From the NCBI GenBank assembly GCA_027618565.1, contig JAQCEQ010000019.1, positions 1 to 54,655 of the forward strand: 54,655 bases of DNA, in the 5' to 3' direction. The position numbers and the translations under genes are program-made. This DNA comes from Planctomycetota bacterium. Its GTDB lineage: Bacteria; Planctomycetota; Phycisphaerae; Phycisphaerales; SM1A02. Positions 8,692-17,825 of the stretch are shown here, one piece after another. Position 1 is the stretch's first letter, and the number at the start of each line of letters is the position of its first letter. Below the pieces are notes generated by a model. That model did not search any database. It had not been told where the DNA came from and saw only the letters and a list, made by a program, of their open reading frames with translations.

Positions 8692-9419
8692 GCTTCGTCG
8701 TTTTCGCGAATGGCTGCGGAGCCATCGTCCAGCGCAAGTTCGTCGTCCAGCGGGTCGTGGGAATTCTCCCCGCCGCTGGCCCCGACCCGGGCGGCCTTGG
8801 CGCAGACTTCATGAAGGATCTGGTGCAACTCCTCGTGATCGCTCACGGCGTCCAGCGCGCTCACCAGGTATTGCACTTGGCGGTGCCATTCCAGCCCCGT
8901 GTCCAGTCCGGCGATCGCGGCGTCGCCCAAGTCCCGCAGCGCGGAGAGGAACCACGGCAGCGTGTATCCCTTCTTCGGCACCGCCGCGACGCGAGCGCGG
9001 ATCGTCTCAGGCCCGACCGCCACGACGGGTACTTGTCCAAGCCGGGTCACGGGCTCACGGCACAGGACCAGGACGGGCACCTCCCGGTGGAGCGCGGCGA
9101 GCCGGAGTCGGCGAGCGTCGGCTCCCACCTGCGGAGGCTGCACCAAGTAGCACCCAGGCTCCGTGCGAGGCTCTTCGGGGATGTTGCTTTCCACCACCCG
9201 GAGCACGTTGCAGTCGATCGCCCGCTGCATCCGCTGGCGGCGGGCTTCCTGGAGCGGGAGCACGACGCCGGCCATCGCGTCCCAGTTTCGGGCTTGATGC
9301 GCCAGGTCCAAGGCCCGAAGGGCGAGGCGCTCTGCCTCAAACCAACTGCTGGCGCGCAACTCCTTCTGGGCAGCGCGAGCCAGATCGTCGATGCGTTGTT
9401 CCTTGACCGATCTCGCCAT
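8688..9419 (-). CDS. Hypothetical protein with TPR-like N-terminus
   Basis: 243 residues, not recognised. Residues 1-60 are helical with a repeat-like pattern (ARAAQKELRASSWFEAERLA). The middle (75-150) looks like an alpha/beta domain with repeated hydrophobic strands (VPVLVLCREP, VPVVAVGPE). The rest is helical with an acidic C-terminal tail. No signal peptide. It sits 15 bases after lpxA and overlaps the M24 gene by 4 bases. TAGGAT 12 bases upstream includes the lpxA stop codon and may be a weak internal promoter. The function may concern envelope synthesis because of position, but nothing in the sequence says so. Confidence 0.6.
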   Translation of the reverse strand: MARSVKEQRIDDLARAAQKELRASSWFEAERLALRALDLAHQARNWDAMAGVVLPLQEARRQRMQRAIDCNVLRVVESNIPEEPRTEPGCYLVQPPQVGADARRLRLAALHREVPVLVLCREPVTRLGQVPVVAVGPETIRARVAAVPKKGYTLPWFLSALRDLGDAAIAGLDTGLEWHRQVQYLVSALDAVSDHEELHQILHEVCAKAARVGASGGENSHDPLDDELALDDGSAAIRENDEA

Positions 9420-9434
9420 GAGGGAATCGCGATC

Positions 9435-10274
9435 CTACCCCGCGCTCGGAGCGCGGACGGCTCGCTTGTCGTCGCCTCGGCGGAGCTCCAGGACACGCCC
9501 ATTCATGCCGCCACCCTCATCTTCCAGGGCGTGGCAAAGCCTTGAAATCGCTTTGGAATCTGGAAACTGAGTCCGGAGGCGCCCGACCTTGTCCACGGCG
9601 CTCCCACCGAGCGCGCGGAAGAGCATCTTGTACGCATCCTTCATCGCGTCAATGTCCGTCTCGGAGTAGCCCAGCCGGCTCATCCCCACATGGTTGTAGC
9701 CGCGGATGGAAGCAGGGTTGCCTTCGCTGATCATGTACGGCGGGATATCCTTGGCACAACGTGACATGCCGCCGACGAATGAGCAGTAGCCGATGCGCAC
9801 GAAGTGGTGGACGCCGACGGCGCCACCGAGATTGACGTAGTCCTCCACCTGCACATGACCGGCCAGCATCACATTGTTGGCCAGGATCACATGATCGCCG
9901 ACGATGCAGTCGTGCGCCACGTGCGAGCACGCCATGCAGAGGTTGTGCGATCCGATCTTCGTGAGCCCACCGCCGTTGCCAGTGCCGCGATGAATGCTGC
10001 AGTACTCGCGCACTTGGTTGTAGTCCCCCATCTCCAGCCAGGTCGGCTCGCCGTGGTACTTGAGGTCCTGCGGGTCACCTCCCACCATCGCGTACGAGTG
10101 GATGACATTCCCGCGGCCCATCCGGGTCATCGACGCCACCTGCGAGTGGGCACGCAAGACGCAATCCTCGCCAATGGTCACGCGGGAGCCCACGACGCAG
10201 TAGGCGCCGACCTCGACGGACGAGGCCAACTCCGCGCTGGGATCAATGAGGGCCGTGGGGTGGATGCGGCTCAT
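9435..10274 (-). CDS. lpxA: Acyl-ACP--UDP-N-acetylglucosamine O-acyltransferase LpxA
   Basis: 279 residues of left-handed beta-helix hexapeptide repeats (IHPTALIDPSAEL, VEVGAYCVVGSRVTIGEDC) followed by a helical C-terminal domain. LAGHVQVEDY contains the catalytic His. It transfers the 3-hydroxyacyl chain from ACP to UDP-GlcNAc, the first step of lipid A synthesis, in the cytoplasm. The start MSRIHPTALI at 10274 matches the family; the ORF extension upstream lacks similarity. It lies 66 bases after lpxC-fabZ in the operon. Length is slightly above the E. coli enzyme (262). Confidence 0.93.
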   Translation of the reverse strand: MSRIHPTALIDPSAELASSVEVGAYCVVGSRVTIGEDCVLRAHSQVASMTRMGRGNVIHSYAMVGGDPQDLKYHGEPTWLEMGDYNQVREYCSIHRGTGNGGGLTKIGSHNLCMACSHVAHDCIVGDHVILANNVMLAGHVQVEDYVNLGGAVGVHHFVRIGYCSFVGGMSRCAKDIPPYMISEGNPASIRGYNHVGMSRLGYSETDIDAMKDAYKMLFRALGGSAVDKVGRLRTQFPDSKAISRLCHALEDEGGGMNGRVLELRRGDDKRAVRAPSAG

Positions 10275-10340
10275 GGGCAGGAGAATCGGGCGGGACTGGA
10301 ATCCCGTCGACGGCACAGGCTACCGCGGCGGGATGCGGAC

Positions 10341-11693
10341 TCAGGTGAAATCCGGGTCCACCATCATGAACCGAATGAGCGCCTCGGCGGAGGTCTTGTT
10401 TCCCACGCTGGCGCGGCACTGGACCGTCGCATGGCGGCTGGTGGCGCGGATGGTTTCCGCCTCCAGGATCAGCTGGTCGCCCGGCGTCACCGCCTTGCGA
10501 AGCTTGACATCGTCCATGCTGAGCAGGATGGCGACCTTGCCGGAATGCTCCAGCTGCTGGCTCAGCATGAGCCCCGCGAGCTGCGCCATCGCTTCCACGA
10601 TGAGCACGCCAGGCATGATCGGCGTGCCCGGATAGTGGCCGGGGAAGAATGGCTCGTTGATCGTGACATTCTTGACGCCGACGGCGCGTCGCCCTTGGTC
10701 GATCTCCAGCACGCGATCCACCAGGAGCATCGGGTACCGGTGCGGCATGAGGCGCGTGATGGCGCGCGCATCCAGCGCCTTGGCCTCGCTGAGGGCGACG
10801 GCGCGCGCGTCAAGGCGCATGCGCTGGCGGATCGCCTGTGCAAGGCGCCGGTTCATGTGGTGCCCGGAGCGATGGGCCAGCACCCGACAGGAGACGGCGC
10901 AGCCCGTCAGGTAAAGGTCGCCAATGAGGTCCAGCACCTTGTGCCGGACGGGCTCGTTCTCAAAGCGGAACGCGTTGTCGATCGGTCCGTCCTCGCCGAT
11001 CACCAGCATGTCGCGCGGGGTGAGGTGCCGACACATGCCCGCCGCCCACAGCGCCTCGGCCTCCTCGCGCAGGCTGTAGGTCCGCGCGGGCGCGACCTCC
11101 TTCATGTAGTCGCCCGAGCCCGTGTCGTAGCTCCACGCCTGCTTGCCGATGCGGTGGGCGTTCTCGCGGTAGTCCAGGTCAAAGACCACGCGCATCCCCA
11201 GCTCGTCGTGTGGAAGCGCGGCGATGGTTGCGCCGGGCTCGTCGATCGACACGGCCTCCTTCAGCTTGTAGACGCGGCGTTCCGCGTCCTGGCGTTCCAG
11301 GCCCGCCTCCATCATGGGCTCGGCGAACGGCAGCGCGCTCCCGTCACCGATGGGCAACTCGGGACCCCGGAGCTTGAGGACGGCGTTGTCGATGCGAAGT
11401 CCCGACAGCGCGCTGAGGCAATGCTCCACCGTCTCGATCGTCACCTCGCCCGAGCGCAGCGTCGTTCGGCGCGGCCGGCGCACGACATTCTCCGCCAGCG
11501 CCGGGATCGCGACAGGAGGATCCAGGTCCACGCGCTCGAAGACGATTCCAGAGTCGGGTTCGGCGGGGCAGATGACCAGTTCCGCATCCTGCCCGAGCAG
11601 CAAGCCCTTTCCGCGGATGACGCACTCGCGTTTCAGCGTCTGCTGGCGCGCGGTCGTGGACAGGGGACCGGTCGATGGAGCCATCGTGGTCAT
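10341..11693 (-). CDS. lpxC-fabZ: Bifunctional LpxC deacetylase / FabZ 3-hydroxyacyl-ACP dehydratase
   Basis: 450 residues, two enzymes in one chain. Residues 15-300 are LpxC, the zinc deacetylase that commits UDP-acyl-GlcNAc to lipid A; the zinc ligands are His91 (TVEHCLSAL), His251 and Asp255 (HKVLDLIGD), and His278 (SGHHMNRRL) is catalytic. Residues 305-450 are FabZ, the hot-dog dehydratase of fatty acid synthesis. His353 (FFPGHYPG) and Glu367 (VLIVEAMAQ) are its catalytic pair. The fusion is known in Bacteroidetes and planctomycetes and ties 3-hydroxyacyl-ACP use to lipid A flux. The ATG overlaps the lpxD stop (ATGA). Confidence 0.94.
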   Translation of the reverse strand: MTTMAPSTGPLSTTARQQTLKRECVIRGKGLLLGQDAELVICPAEPDSGIVFERVDLDPPVAIPALAENVVRRPRRTTLRSGEVTIETVEHCLSALSGLRIDNAVLKLRGPELPIGDGSALPFAEPMMEAGLERQDAERRVYKLKEAVSIDEPGATIAALPHDELGMRVVFDLDYRENAHRIGKQAWSYDTGSGDYMKEVAPARTYSLREEAEALWAAGMCRHLTPRDMLVIGEDGPIDNAFRFENEPVRHKVLDLIGDLYLTGCAVSCRVLAHRSGHHMNRRLAQAIRQRMRLDARAVALSEAKALDARAITRLMPHRYPMLLVDRVLEIDQGRRAVGVKNVTINEPFFPGHYPGTPIMPGVLIVEAMAQLAGLMLSQQLEHSGKVAILLSMDDVKLRKAVTPGDQLILEAETIRATSRHATVQCRASVGNKTSAEALIRFMMVDPDFT

Positions 11694-12775
11694 GGGACAG
11701 CGGAGCCCGCGATGGCGCTCGCGGATTCCCCATCGAGGCTCTTGAGGAGCCGCTGGATCTGCGGCGCGTGGTCGCCCAGGGTCTTGAGAATGCTCGCTTG
11801 GCGAAGGAAGTCGCGGACGTCCTGGGCCGGCGTCCCGGCGACACGCGCGCGCGGGGGCACATCCCGCATGATCCCGCTCTTGCCCCCGATCTGGGCGCCG
11901 GCGCCGATGGTCAGGTGGTCGGCAATGCCGACGCCACCACCCATCATCACACCATCGCCGACCGTGCAGCTCCCGGCAATGCCGGTGAGCCCCGAGATGG
12001 CGCAGTGCTTGCCGATCACCACATTGTGCCCGATCTGGCACAGGTTGTCGATCTTCGTGCCTTGGCCGATGCGAGTCGCACCGGTCTTGGCCCGGTCAAT
12101 GGTGGTGTTGGCACCGATCTCGACGGCATCCTCCAGGACGACGGTGCCGATGTGCGGGATTCGCGTGAGCCCGCGACCGGCGAGTGGACGGTACCCAAAA
12201 CCCTCTTCCCCGATCACCGCACCGGGCCCAATGACGCAGGAGTTCCCGACGATGACCCGGTCGCCGATGATGCAGCGCGCGCCGAGCGTCGTGCCATGGC
12301 CGATGGACGCGCCGGCACCCACGCACGCACCGGCGTGGATGACGCAGGACGCCGCGACCGTGGCGCGTTCCCCGATGTGCACCAGCGGGCCGACGCGCGT
12401 GGACGCATCGACCCGTGCCCCCGAGTCCACGACCGCCGAGGCATGGATGCCGATCGATGGAAGAACTGGTGGATGTGCGAATGCCGTGAAGAGCGCGATC
12501 GATGCCACTTCCGCGTCGGGCACCATGATGAGTGCGCGCGGCCCGTTCGCCGACTCCTGCACGCCGTCCGGGAGCGCGATCCCCCTGGTTACGACGGCGA
12601 CGCGCGTCAGGGAGCTGGCCAGAGACACTCCGTAGGCCTTGGTGTGGACCAAGACGGCATCGGTGGATGCGGCTTCGACGACGGTGGCGAGGCCCGTGAC
12701 GACAAGGTCATCCGGGCCCTCGAGTTCACCATCGAGGAGTTCACGGATGGCACCGCTCGTCATCGAGGGTGGCAT
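11690..12775 (-). CDS. lpxD: UDP-3-O-acylglucosamine N-acyltransferase LpxD
   Basis: 361 residues. A small N-terminal uridine-binding domain (about 1-110) precedes a long left-handed beta-helix of hexapeptide repeats ([40 protein letters not shown]). [13 protein letters not shown] includes the family's catalytic His region. It adds the N-linked 3-hydroxyacyl chain to the product of LpxC. The start codon overlaps the ompH stop (TGATG); an internal ATG at 12763 is an alternative. Genes before and after follow the classic outer membrane order. Confidence 0.93.
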   Translation of the reverse strand: MPPSMTSGAIRELLDGELEGPDDLVVTGLATVVEAASTDAVLVHTKAYGVSLASSLTRVAVVTRGIALPDGVQESANGPRALIMVPDAEVASIALFTAFAHPPVLPSIGIHASAVVDSGARVDASTRVGPLVHIGERATVAASCVIHAGACVGAGASIGHGTTLGARCIIGDRVIVGNSCVIGPGAVIGEEGFGYRPLAGRGLTRIPHIGTVVLEDAVEIGANTTIDRAKTGATRIGQGTKIDNLCQIGHNVVIGKHCAISGLTGIAGSCTVGDGVMMGGGVGIADHLTIGAGAQIGGKSGIMRDVPPRARVAGTPAQDVRDFLRQASILKTLGDHAPQIQRLLKSLDGESASAIAGSAVP

Positions 12776-13392
12776 CAGCCGCCGGCCCGGGCCTTGAGTT
12801 CGGCGTTGACGCGCTGCGTGAGGAGATCCGTGATGTCCAGGGAGGCGTTGGCGTAGAGCATGCGGCGGCCGCTCGCCTGCTCCATCGTCTGGGCGAGGTC
12901 GCCGCTGCGGATGGCCGGGGCTGCGTCATCGACGAACACGATGTCGATGTTCTGCTCCTCGGCCAGCGTGGCCGCGACGCCCTTCACCATCGCGTACAGC
13001 TCGCGCATGGCGGTGGACTTCTCCGCATCCATCTTGATCTCGGCAAAGCCCTCCAGCGCCCGCAACTCGCCGGTCTTGGCCAGTGCCGCCTTCGCTGCTG
13101 CGTTGAAGGTGTCGGTCCCGGGCGCGAAGCTCTCCAAGTCGTCCTGGAGTTCCTTGAGTTCCGCCTGGACCTTGTCCAGGCGCCCGGCCAGGTCGGCCTG
13201 AAGTCGCACGCGGCGGGCCTCAATCGCCTGGCTGGCGTCGATGTTGTCCCACAGCCGCTCGCTGTTGACGGTCGCGATCACGGCGGGTTGCGAGGGCACG
13301 ACTGCAGCGATCGCCGCCAGCCCGGCGAGGCACAGGATCGCCACGCGCACAGTCGTCAGGAGTTCACGCGTCAGGGGTCTCGTGGCCTTCAC
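12775..13392 (-). CDS. OmpH/Skp family periplasmic chaperone
   Basis: 205 residues. A hydrophobic N-terminal segment (residues 15-33) serves as signal peptide or anchor. A long alpha-helical hairpin (60-135, [20 protein letters not shown]) and a small beta base follow, the Skp jellyfish architecture that binds unfolded outer membrane proteins. The GTG start overlaps the previous stop (GTGA). It is the second of two tandem Skp-like genes and the more canonical ([18 protein letters not shown] near the C-terminus). It lies between bamA and lpxD as in many Gram-negative bacteria. Confidence 0.85.
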   Translation of the reverse strand: MKATRPLTRELLTTVRVAILCLAGLAAIAAVVPSQPAVIATVNSERLWDNIDASQAIEARRVRLQADLAGRLDKVQAELKELQDDLESFAPGTDTFNAAAKAALAKTGELRALEGFAEIKMDAEKSTAMRELYAMVKGVAATLAEEQNIDIVFVDDAAPAIRSGDLAQTMEQASGRRMLYANASLDITDLLTQRVNAELKARAGG

Positions 13393-14048
13393 GGTGTCTT
13401 CTCCTTGCTGGCGGTCGATTTCGAGGGGGCCGCCGCCCGCGCGTTGTTCATGCGAATGACGAGGCGCTCCGTGATGTCATCCTTCTTGGCGGCGTACAGG
13501 ACTCTTCGCCGCATGATCTGCTCCATGACCTGCTGCCCAAGCGGCTGGCGCAACTCCCGGTCAACCTGCATCGGCGCCGGGCCGTCATACACCAGCACAT
13601 AGTCGTACCCCTCAGCCTCCGCCAGGCGCTCCGCCTCCAACTGGATCGATCGGTAGAGGTTTTGCCACTGCAACGCATTTTCCCGGTCAAGGGAACTGGT
13701 CTCCATGGCGATCCACTCGCGCAATTGGAGCTGCCCCAGCGCGATGTCATCTCGCGTGGCCTGCCGCTCCGGGTCGGGGAGCGCATCGGCCGCCTTGGCG
13801 CGAGATTCCAAGTCGGCGGTCCGCTTGCGAAATTCGTCCTCCGCCTTGCGGTGCATGGCGGAGACTTCCACCTCCATGTCCGCCCGCTGCGTGAGTTGCT
13901 CCAAGACCAGCAGGAGGTTGAGGTTGGCCACCGCCGAAGGGGCGGTGCTGGCCCGGCCAGCCGCATAGGCCAGGCCGGAACAGAGGAGGGCCGTCCCGAA
14001 CACGATCCACAGGGCTTGTGAGCCGGGTCGATGGTGTGTGAGTCGCAT
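13389..14048 (-). CDS. OmpH/Skp-like periplasmic chaperone, first copy
   Basis: 219 residues. It has an N-terminal signal/anchor (IVFGTALLCSGLAYAAG, residues 15-31), then a charged helical hairpin (55-160) and a C-terminal part with YDYVLVYDG, PLGQQVMEQIMRRRVLY. This parallels the downstream paralogue, so a tandem duplication with divergence is inferred. The tail is rich in Ala/Ser/Lys. The ATG is preceded by TAGCAT at 6 bases, a possible internal promoter. It may form trimers with itself or its paralogue. Confidence 0.78.
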   Translation of the reverse strand: MRLTHHRPGSQALWIVFGTALLCSGLAYAAGRASTAPSAVANLNLLLVLEQLTQRADMEVEVSAMHRKAEDEFRKRTADLESRAKAADALPDPERQATRDDIALGQLQLREWIAMETSSLDRENALQWQNLYRSIQLEAERLAEAEGYDYVLVYDGPAPMQVDRELRQPLGQQVMEQIMRRRVLYAAKKDDITERLVIRMNNARAAAPSKSTASKEKTP

Positions 14049-14054
14049 CGGGAG

Positions 14055-14060
14055 ATGCTA
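14055..14060 (-). promoter_or_regulatory. TAGCAT -10-like element before the first ompH
   Basis: TANNNT hexamer 6 bases before the ATG at 14048, in the 51-base gap after bamA. It could start a leaderless transcript for the chaperone-lipid A part of the operon. Confidence 0.45.
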
Positions 14061-14099
14061 CCCCGAGGCTGGTCCGGCAATGATTCCCGCGCCCGAGAC

Positions 14100-16580
14100 T
14101 CAGAATGGCAAGTCCATCGTGAACGAGAAGACCTGTGTCTCGTCAGACTCTTCCTTGAGCACCGCCTTGGCAAAATCAAAGGCCAGCGGGACTTGGCCAA
14201 AGGCTGGGATGTACAGCCGAAGTCCCACGCCGACCGAGGCTCGGTACTGGTCAAACCCAGGGGAATCGTTGACGGTGCCGGAGTCGAGGAAGGCGACCCA
14301 GGTGACATACTTGTCGAAGAGCGGGAACTCCTGCTGCAGTCCCGCGAAGAAGAGGAAGGTGCCGCCCACCGGCTCGTCGTTTGGAGTGGTGGGTGCGTCG
14401 ATGGACCCGGTCGACTTTGGGCTCACTGTCCGGAACCTGAATCCTCGGAGCGAGCGGCCACCCAGGTAATAGCGCTCATAGACCGGCACATCCGACGCGT
14501 CGGCGAACGCATGGCGTGCCTCGACCGTGGCGCGGAGGACGCTCCGGCGCCCCAGCAGGTCTTCGTCGATGGCGAGGAAGGTCACCAACCTGGCGCCCGC
14601 CTCCCAATAGGGGTAGTCACCCAGGAGGCCGTGGTATGCAGCCTCCAGTTCCACTTGCGAACCGCGCGTTGGCTGCAGGCGCGAGTCGGTCGTGGTTCGT
14701 TCGATGGCCATCGTGAGCGTGTCGATGACCGAGGGACCTCTGAACTCGTAGATCTCGATCGGCGTGCCCCCGTCAAAGTCGTAGAGCTCCACATGCTCGA
14801 CCTGGTACCGCAGTCGGCCCAACCACACATCACCCAGGCGCCGGGACAGCGAGAGGTTGACCCCGTAGCGCTTCTCGTTGTAGTTGGCGACCGATTGGTA
14901 GTCACGCAGCCGGTAGAAGGTGCCAGCGCCACCGCCCCAGCGCGAGTCGAACAGCCGCGGGTCGGAGAAGTTGATCGAGTACTGCGAGACCTCGTTGCCG
15001 GGCTGCAGCGTGAGGTTGAAGGTCTGCCCGGCGCCACGGAAGGCCCGCGCAGTCACCAGTTCATTGAAGGACAGGGGCAGATCCGCGATGTCAAAGTTGC
15101 GCTGGACCAAGCTGAACATGCCAAACACGCCGGTGTCGGTGCCAATGCCGGCGCCAAAGTTGACGCTTCCCGTGTTCATTTCCTTGACTTCGACCAGCAC
15201 ATCCCGCACATTCGGGTCATTCGGGTCGGCCGGCTGGGGCGTGATCCGCACATCGCTGAAGAGGCGCAGCTCCCGCAACTTCTTCTCCGCATCTTCCAGT
15301 GCGCGCCCATCCAGCGGTCGGCCGGGCTGGACCGCCAACTCGCGGCGGATTACGTTGTCCTTCGTCAGCTCATTGCCCTGGATCTTGACCAGCCCGGCCG
15401 TCCACGCCCGACCAGGCCGAACGCGGAGCAACAAGTCGACCTCCGCCTCAGGACCGACGCGAATCCAATCGCCCTCCACCCGGGCGTCCACGAAGCCCAT
15501 TTCTCCGTAGGCCCGGCGAATGTCGCCCTCGGATCGCTCCACGCCAATGGTGGAGAACACATCCCCGGGCCTCAACTGCATGAGGCCAAGCGCCTGCTCC
15601 GGACTGAAGACGGCCAGCGTCCTCGTCGTCGCGTTGGTCGCGAGGGCATCGGGCGGCACACCCTCGGGGGCGATCTTGGCCAAGCGAAGCGTGTACTGCC
15701 GGCCCTCGTCGATCACGAAGATCACCTTGGCTTCGGCGCCGTCGGGGCTGACCTCGACCCGACGGTCCACGCGCGCGTCGATGTAGCCGCGATCCTTGTA
15801 GAACTTCACGAGGGTGGCCACATCATCCGTGAGTTGCTCGTTATCCAGCTCCCCCTTGCGGAAGATGAAGATCCAGGTGGAGGTCTTGATCTGGTCCTCG
15901 AGCAGGTCGTCTCCGAAGACCTTGTTCCCCGTGAATTCCACCTCGCGGACGCGGACGCGGGGCCCCTCGATGACGCGGATAATGAGGATGCCCGTGTCCT
16001 GGAGCATCGTGTCGTCGATCCGGACTTCGGCGGAGTAGTAGCCCTGCTTGCGGTAGAGCTCGCGGACCTTTCGGATGCCGGCCTCCACGAGGAAGTCGTC
16101 GCGAGGCCCGCCGGGGAAGAGGCCGATCGCACCGACGATCTCCTGGTCGGGGATCACCCTGTTGCCGACGACCTGGATGTCGGCCACGATGGCCTGCTCG
16201 GTCAAGATGTAGGTGATGGCAACGCTCCCATCTGGGAGGAGTTCCGCGTCGGCCTCGACGGCGTCAAAGTGGCCCAGCCGATAGAGCGTCGCGATGTCCG
16301 CCCGGACGGTCGCCGCGTCGAACGGTTGCCCCGGCGCCGTGCGGAGGTTGTTGCGCACTTCCTGGGTTGAGACGCGCGCCAGCCCCTTGACGTTGATTTG
16401 CGCAATGGGTCGATCCTGGAGCGCCTCGTCACCGATGTCAATGCGCGCGGCGGCTGAGCACGACAGCGCCGGCGCGCTCGCCTCCAGCAGCCCCATGATC
16501 GACACAAGCACCAACACCGTGGCACACTCCCACGCACCACACCCGTGGCGGCGCAGTGGCGATCGGTTCGCGGCTGGCAT
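14100..16580 (-). CDS. bamA: Outer membrane protein assembly factor BamA
   Basis: 826 residues. After a signal peptide region (about 1-45) come five POTRA-like repeats, starting with IAQINVKGLARVSTQEVRNN and including VRVREVEFTGNKVFGDDLL and TAGLVKIQGNELTKDNVIRR. A 16-strand Omp85 barrel follows. GGRSLRGFRF is the conserved barrel lid loop motif, and the chain ends in the aromatic DLPF. It inserts beta-barrel proteins into the outer membrane. The start MPAANRSP at 16580 has TAACCT 8 bases upstream; the long ORF beyond it is antisense to gcvT. It heads the envelope operon and is divergent from gcvT. Confidence 0.93.
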   Translation of the reverse strand: MPAANRSPLRRHGCGAWECATVLVLVSIMGLLEASAPALSCSAAARIDIGDEALQDRPIAQINVKGLARVSTQEVRNNLRTAPGQPFDAATVRADIATLYRLGHFDAVEADAELLPDGSVAITYILTEQAIVADIQVVGNRVIPDQEIVGAIGLFPGGPRDDFLVEAGIRKVRELYRKQGYYSAEVRIDDTMLQDTGILIIRVIEGPRVRVREVEFTGNKVFGDDLLEDQIKTSTWIFIFRKGELDNEQLTDDVATLVKFYKDRGYIDARVDRRVEVSPDGAEAKVIFVIDEGRQYTLRLAKIAPEGVPPDALATNATTRTLAVFSPEQALGLMQLRPGDVFSTIGVERSEGDIRRAYGEMGFVDARVEGDWIRVGPEAEVDLLLRVRPGRAWTAGLVKIQGNELTKDNVIRRELAVQPGRPLDGRALEDAEKKLRELRLFSDVRITPQPADPNDPNVRDVLVEVKEMNTGSVNFGAGIGTDTGVFGMFSLVQRNFDIADLPLSFNELVTARAFRGAGQTFNLTLQPGNEVSQYSINFSDPRLFDSRWGGGAGTFYRLRDYQSVANYNEKRYGVNLSLSRRLGDVWLGRLRYQVEHVELYDFDGGTPIEIYEFRGPSVIDTLTMAIERTTTDSRLQPTRGSQVELEAAYHGLLGDYPYWEAGARLVTFLAIDEDLLGRRSVLRATVEARHAFADASDVPVYERYYLGGRSLRGFRFRTVSPKSTGSIDAPTTPNDEPVGGTFLFFAGLQQEFPLFDKYVTWVAFLDSGTVNDSPGFDQYRASVGVGLRLYIPAFGQVPLAFDFAKAVLKEESDETQVFSFTMDLPF

Positions 16581-16588
16581 CGCGCGAG

Positions 16589-16594
16589 AGGTTA
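16589..16594 (-). promoter_or_regulatory. TAACCT -10-like element of bamA
   Basis: TANNNT hexamer 8 bases before the bamA ATG; likely promoter of the whole envelope operon with a leaderless transcript. Confidence 0.5.
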
Positions 16595-16619
16595 CAGCAG
16601 TACCACCGGGTCTGACGGA

Positions 16620-16625
16620 TAAGAT
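16620..16625 (+). promoter_or_regulatory. TAAGAT -10-like element of gcvT
   Basis: TANNNT hexamer 9 bases before the gcvT ATG. No glycine riboswitch fits in the 54-base gap to bamA. Confidence 0.45.
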
Positions 16626-16634
16626 GGTCGGTTC

Positions 16635-17789
16635 ATGACCGCCGCCGCCGATGTCGTCGCAACCACGCTGAAGCAGTCCCCGCTCAAGGGGTTTCACCAA
16701 GAGCATGGTGCCAAGATGGTGGGGTACGCCGGATGGGAAATGCCGTTGCTCTACACGGGCAGTGGGATCATCGAGGAACACCGCCACTGCCGGGCTGCGG
16801 TGGGCTTCTTTGATGTCTCCCACATGGGACGCATCCGGTTCACGGGGCGTCACGCGCGCCGCTTCCTGGACCATATCTGCACTCGCCAGGTGCTGGGGAT
16901 GAGCAAGGGGCAGGTTCGCTACTCCCTCGTCTGCAACGAGCGCGGGGGATGCCTGGACGACGTCCTCGTCTACTGCCTCGACGAGGACCAGTACCTCATG
17001 GTCTGCAACGCGTCGAATCGAGCCAAGCTGAACGCCCACTTCGCCGCCGTGAAGGGCGACATGGTGTTCAAGATGGACGACCAGACGGAGTCCACGGCGA
17101 TGGTCGCCGTGCAGGGCCCGAAGGCGATGGAGGTGGTGGGTGCGATGTCGCGCGAGATTCCCACGCTCAAGCGGTACCGCTTCGCCGAGAAAAACTTGCT
17201 CGTGATGAAGTTGCTGGTCTCCCGCACCGGTTACACCGGCGAGGACGGCGTGGAGATCATCCTCGGTGCGGGGATGGCCAAGGCGGCCCTCAACATGTTC
17301 CTCAAGCAGGGGAAGGGGGCCGACCAGCTGGTGAAGCCGTGCGGCCTCGGGTCGCGCGACTCGCTGCGACTGGAGGCCGGCATGCCGCTTTACGGCCACG
17401 AGATTGACGAGGAGACGGATCCGCTCTGTGCCGGACTCGGCTTCGCCGTAAAGCTGGACAAGGGGAGCGACGACGAGCGCGCTGGGAATTTCATCGGGCA
17501 ACCCGCACTGCAAGCCATCGCTGCCCGCGGCGTGTCCAAGAAGTTGGTGGGACTTGTGCTGGAGGGTCGCCGGGCCGGTCGCCAGGGGATGCGTGTCCTG
17601 AAGGGTGGCCAGCCCACGGGGGTCGTGACCAGCGGCTGCTTGAGCCCAACCCTCGACACATCGATCGCCATGGCGTATGTGGCACCAGGTGATGCCACCG
17701 TAGGAACAGCACTCGAGGTGGAGTTCGCCCCGGGGAAGGTCACTTCTGCGACCGTCGTCCCGCTGCCGTTCTATAAGCCTGCGGCCTGA
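16635..17789 (+). CDS. gcvT: Glycine cleavage system aminomethyltransferase (T protein)
   Basis: 384 residues. The family signatures are clear: HGAKMVGYAGWEMPLLY near the N-terminus, FFDVSHMGRI, SRTGYTGEDGVEI and CGLGSRDSLRLEAGMPLYG. It transfers the aminomethyl carbon from the lipoylated H protein to tetrahydrofolate and releases ammonia. The other glycine cleavage genes are not in the window, so it is a lone gene here. The final beta-barrel domain (GLVLEGRRAGRQGMRV, GVVTSGCLSP) is complete. TAAGAT lies 9 bases before the ATG. Confidence 0.94.
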   Translation: MTAAADVVATTLKQSPLKGFHQEHGAKMVGYAGWEMPLLYTGSGIIEEHRHCRAAVGFFDVSHMGRIRFTGRHARRFLDHICTRQVLGMSKGQVRYSLVCNERGGCLDDVLVYCLDEDQYLMVCNASNRAKLNAHFAAVKGDMVFKMDDQTESTAMVAVQGPKAMEVVGAMSREIPTLKRYRFAEKNLLVMKLLVSRTGYTGEDGVEIILGAGMAKAALNMFLKQGKGADQLVKPCGLGSRDSLRLEAGMPLYGHEIDEETDPLCAGLGFAVKLDKGSDDERAGNFIGQPALQAIAARGVSKKLVGLVLEGRRAGRQGMRVLKGGQPTGVVTSGCLSPTLDTSIAMAYVAPGDATVGTALEVEFAPGKVTSATVVPLPFYKPAA

Positions 17790-17825
17790 TCCTCCTAGAA
17801 CTCTCGCTGATCGCGCGCACCCGCC

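Noticed and set aside
9804-12635. Plus-strand frame of 943 codons
   Set aside because: It is the antisense shadow of lpxA, lpxC-fabZ and lpxD in GC-rich DNA; the translation is Arg/His/Asp-rich without domains.
14031-16370. Plus-strand frame of 779 codons
   Set aside because: Antisense shadow of bamA with no recognisable features.
16581-16634. Possible glycine riboswitch before gcvT
   Set aside because: The gap to bamA is only 54 bases and holds a -10 element close to the ATG, leaving no room for an aptamer.
14100-17513. One minus-strand frame of 1137 codons covering bamA and most of gcvT
   Set aside because: The part beyond 16580 is antisense to gcvT, has no family features, and bamA has a proper start with a -10 element at 16580.
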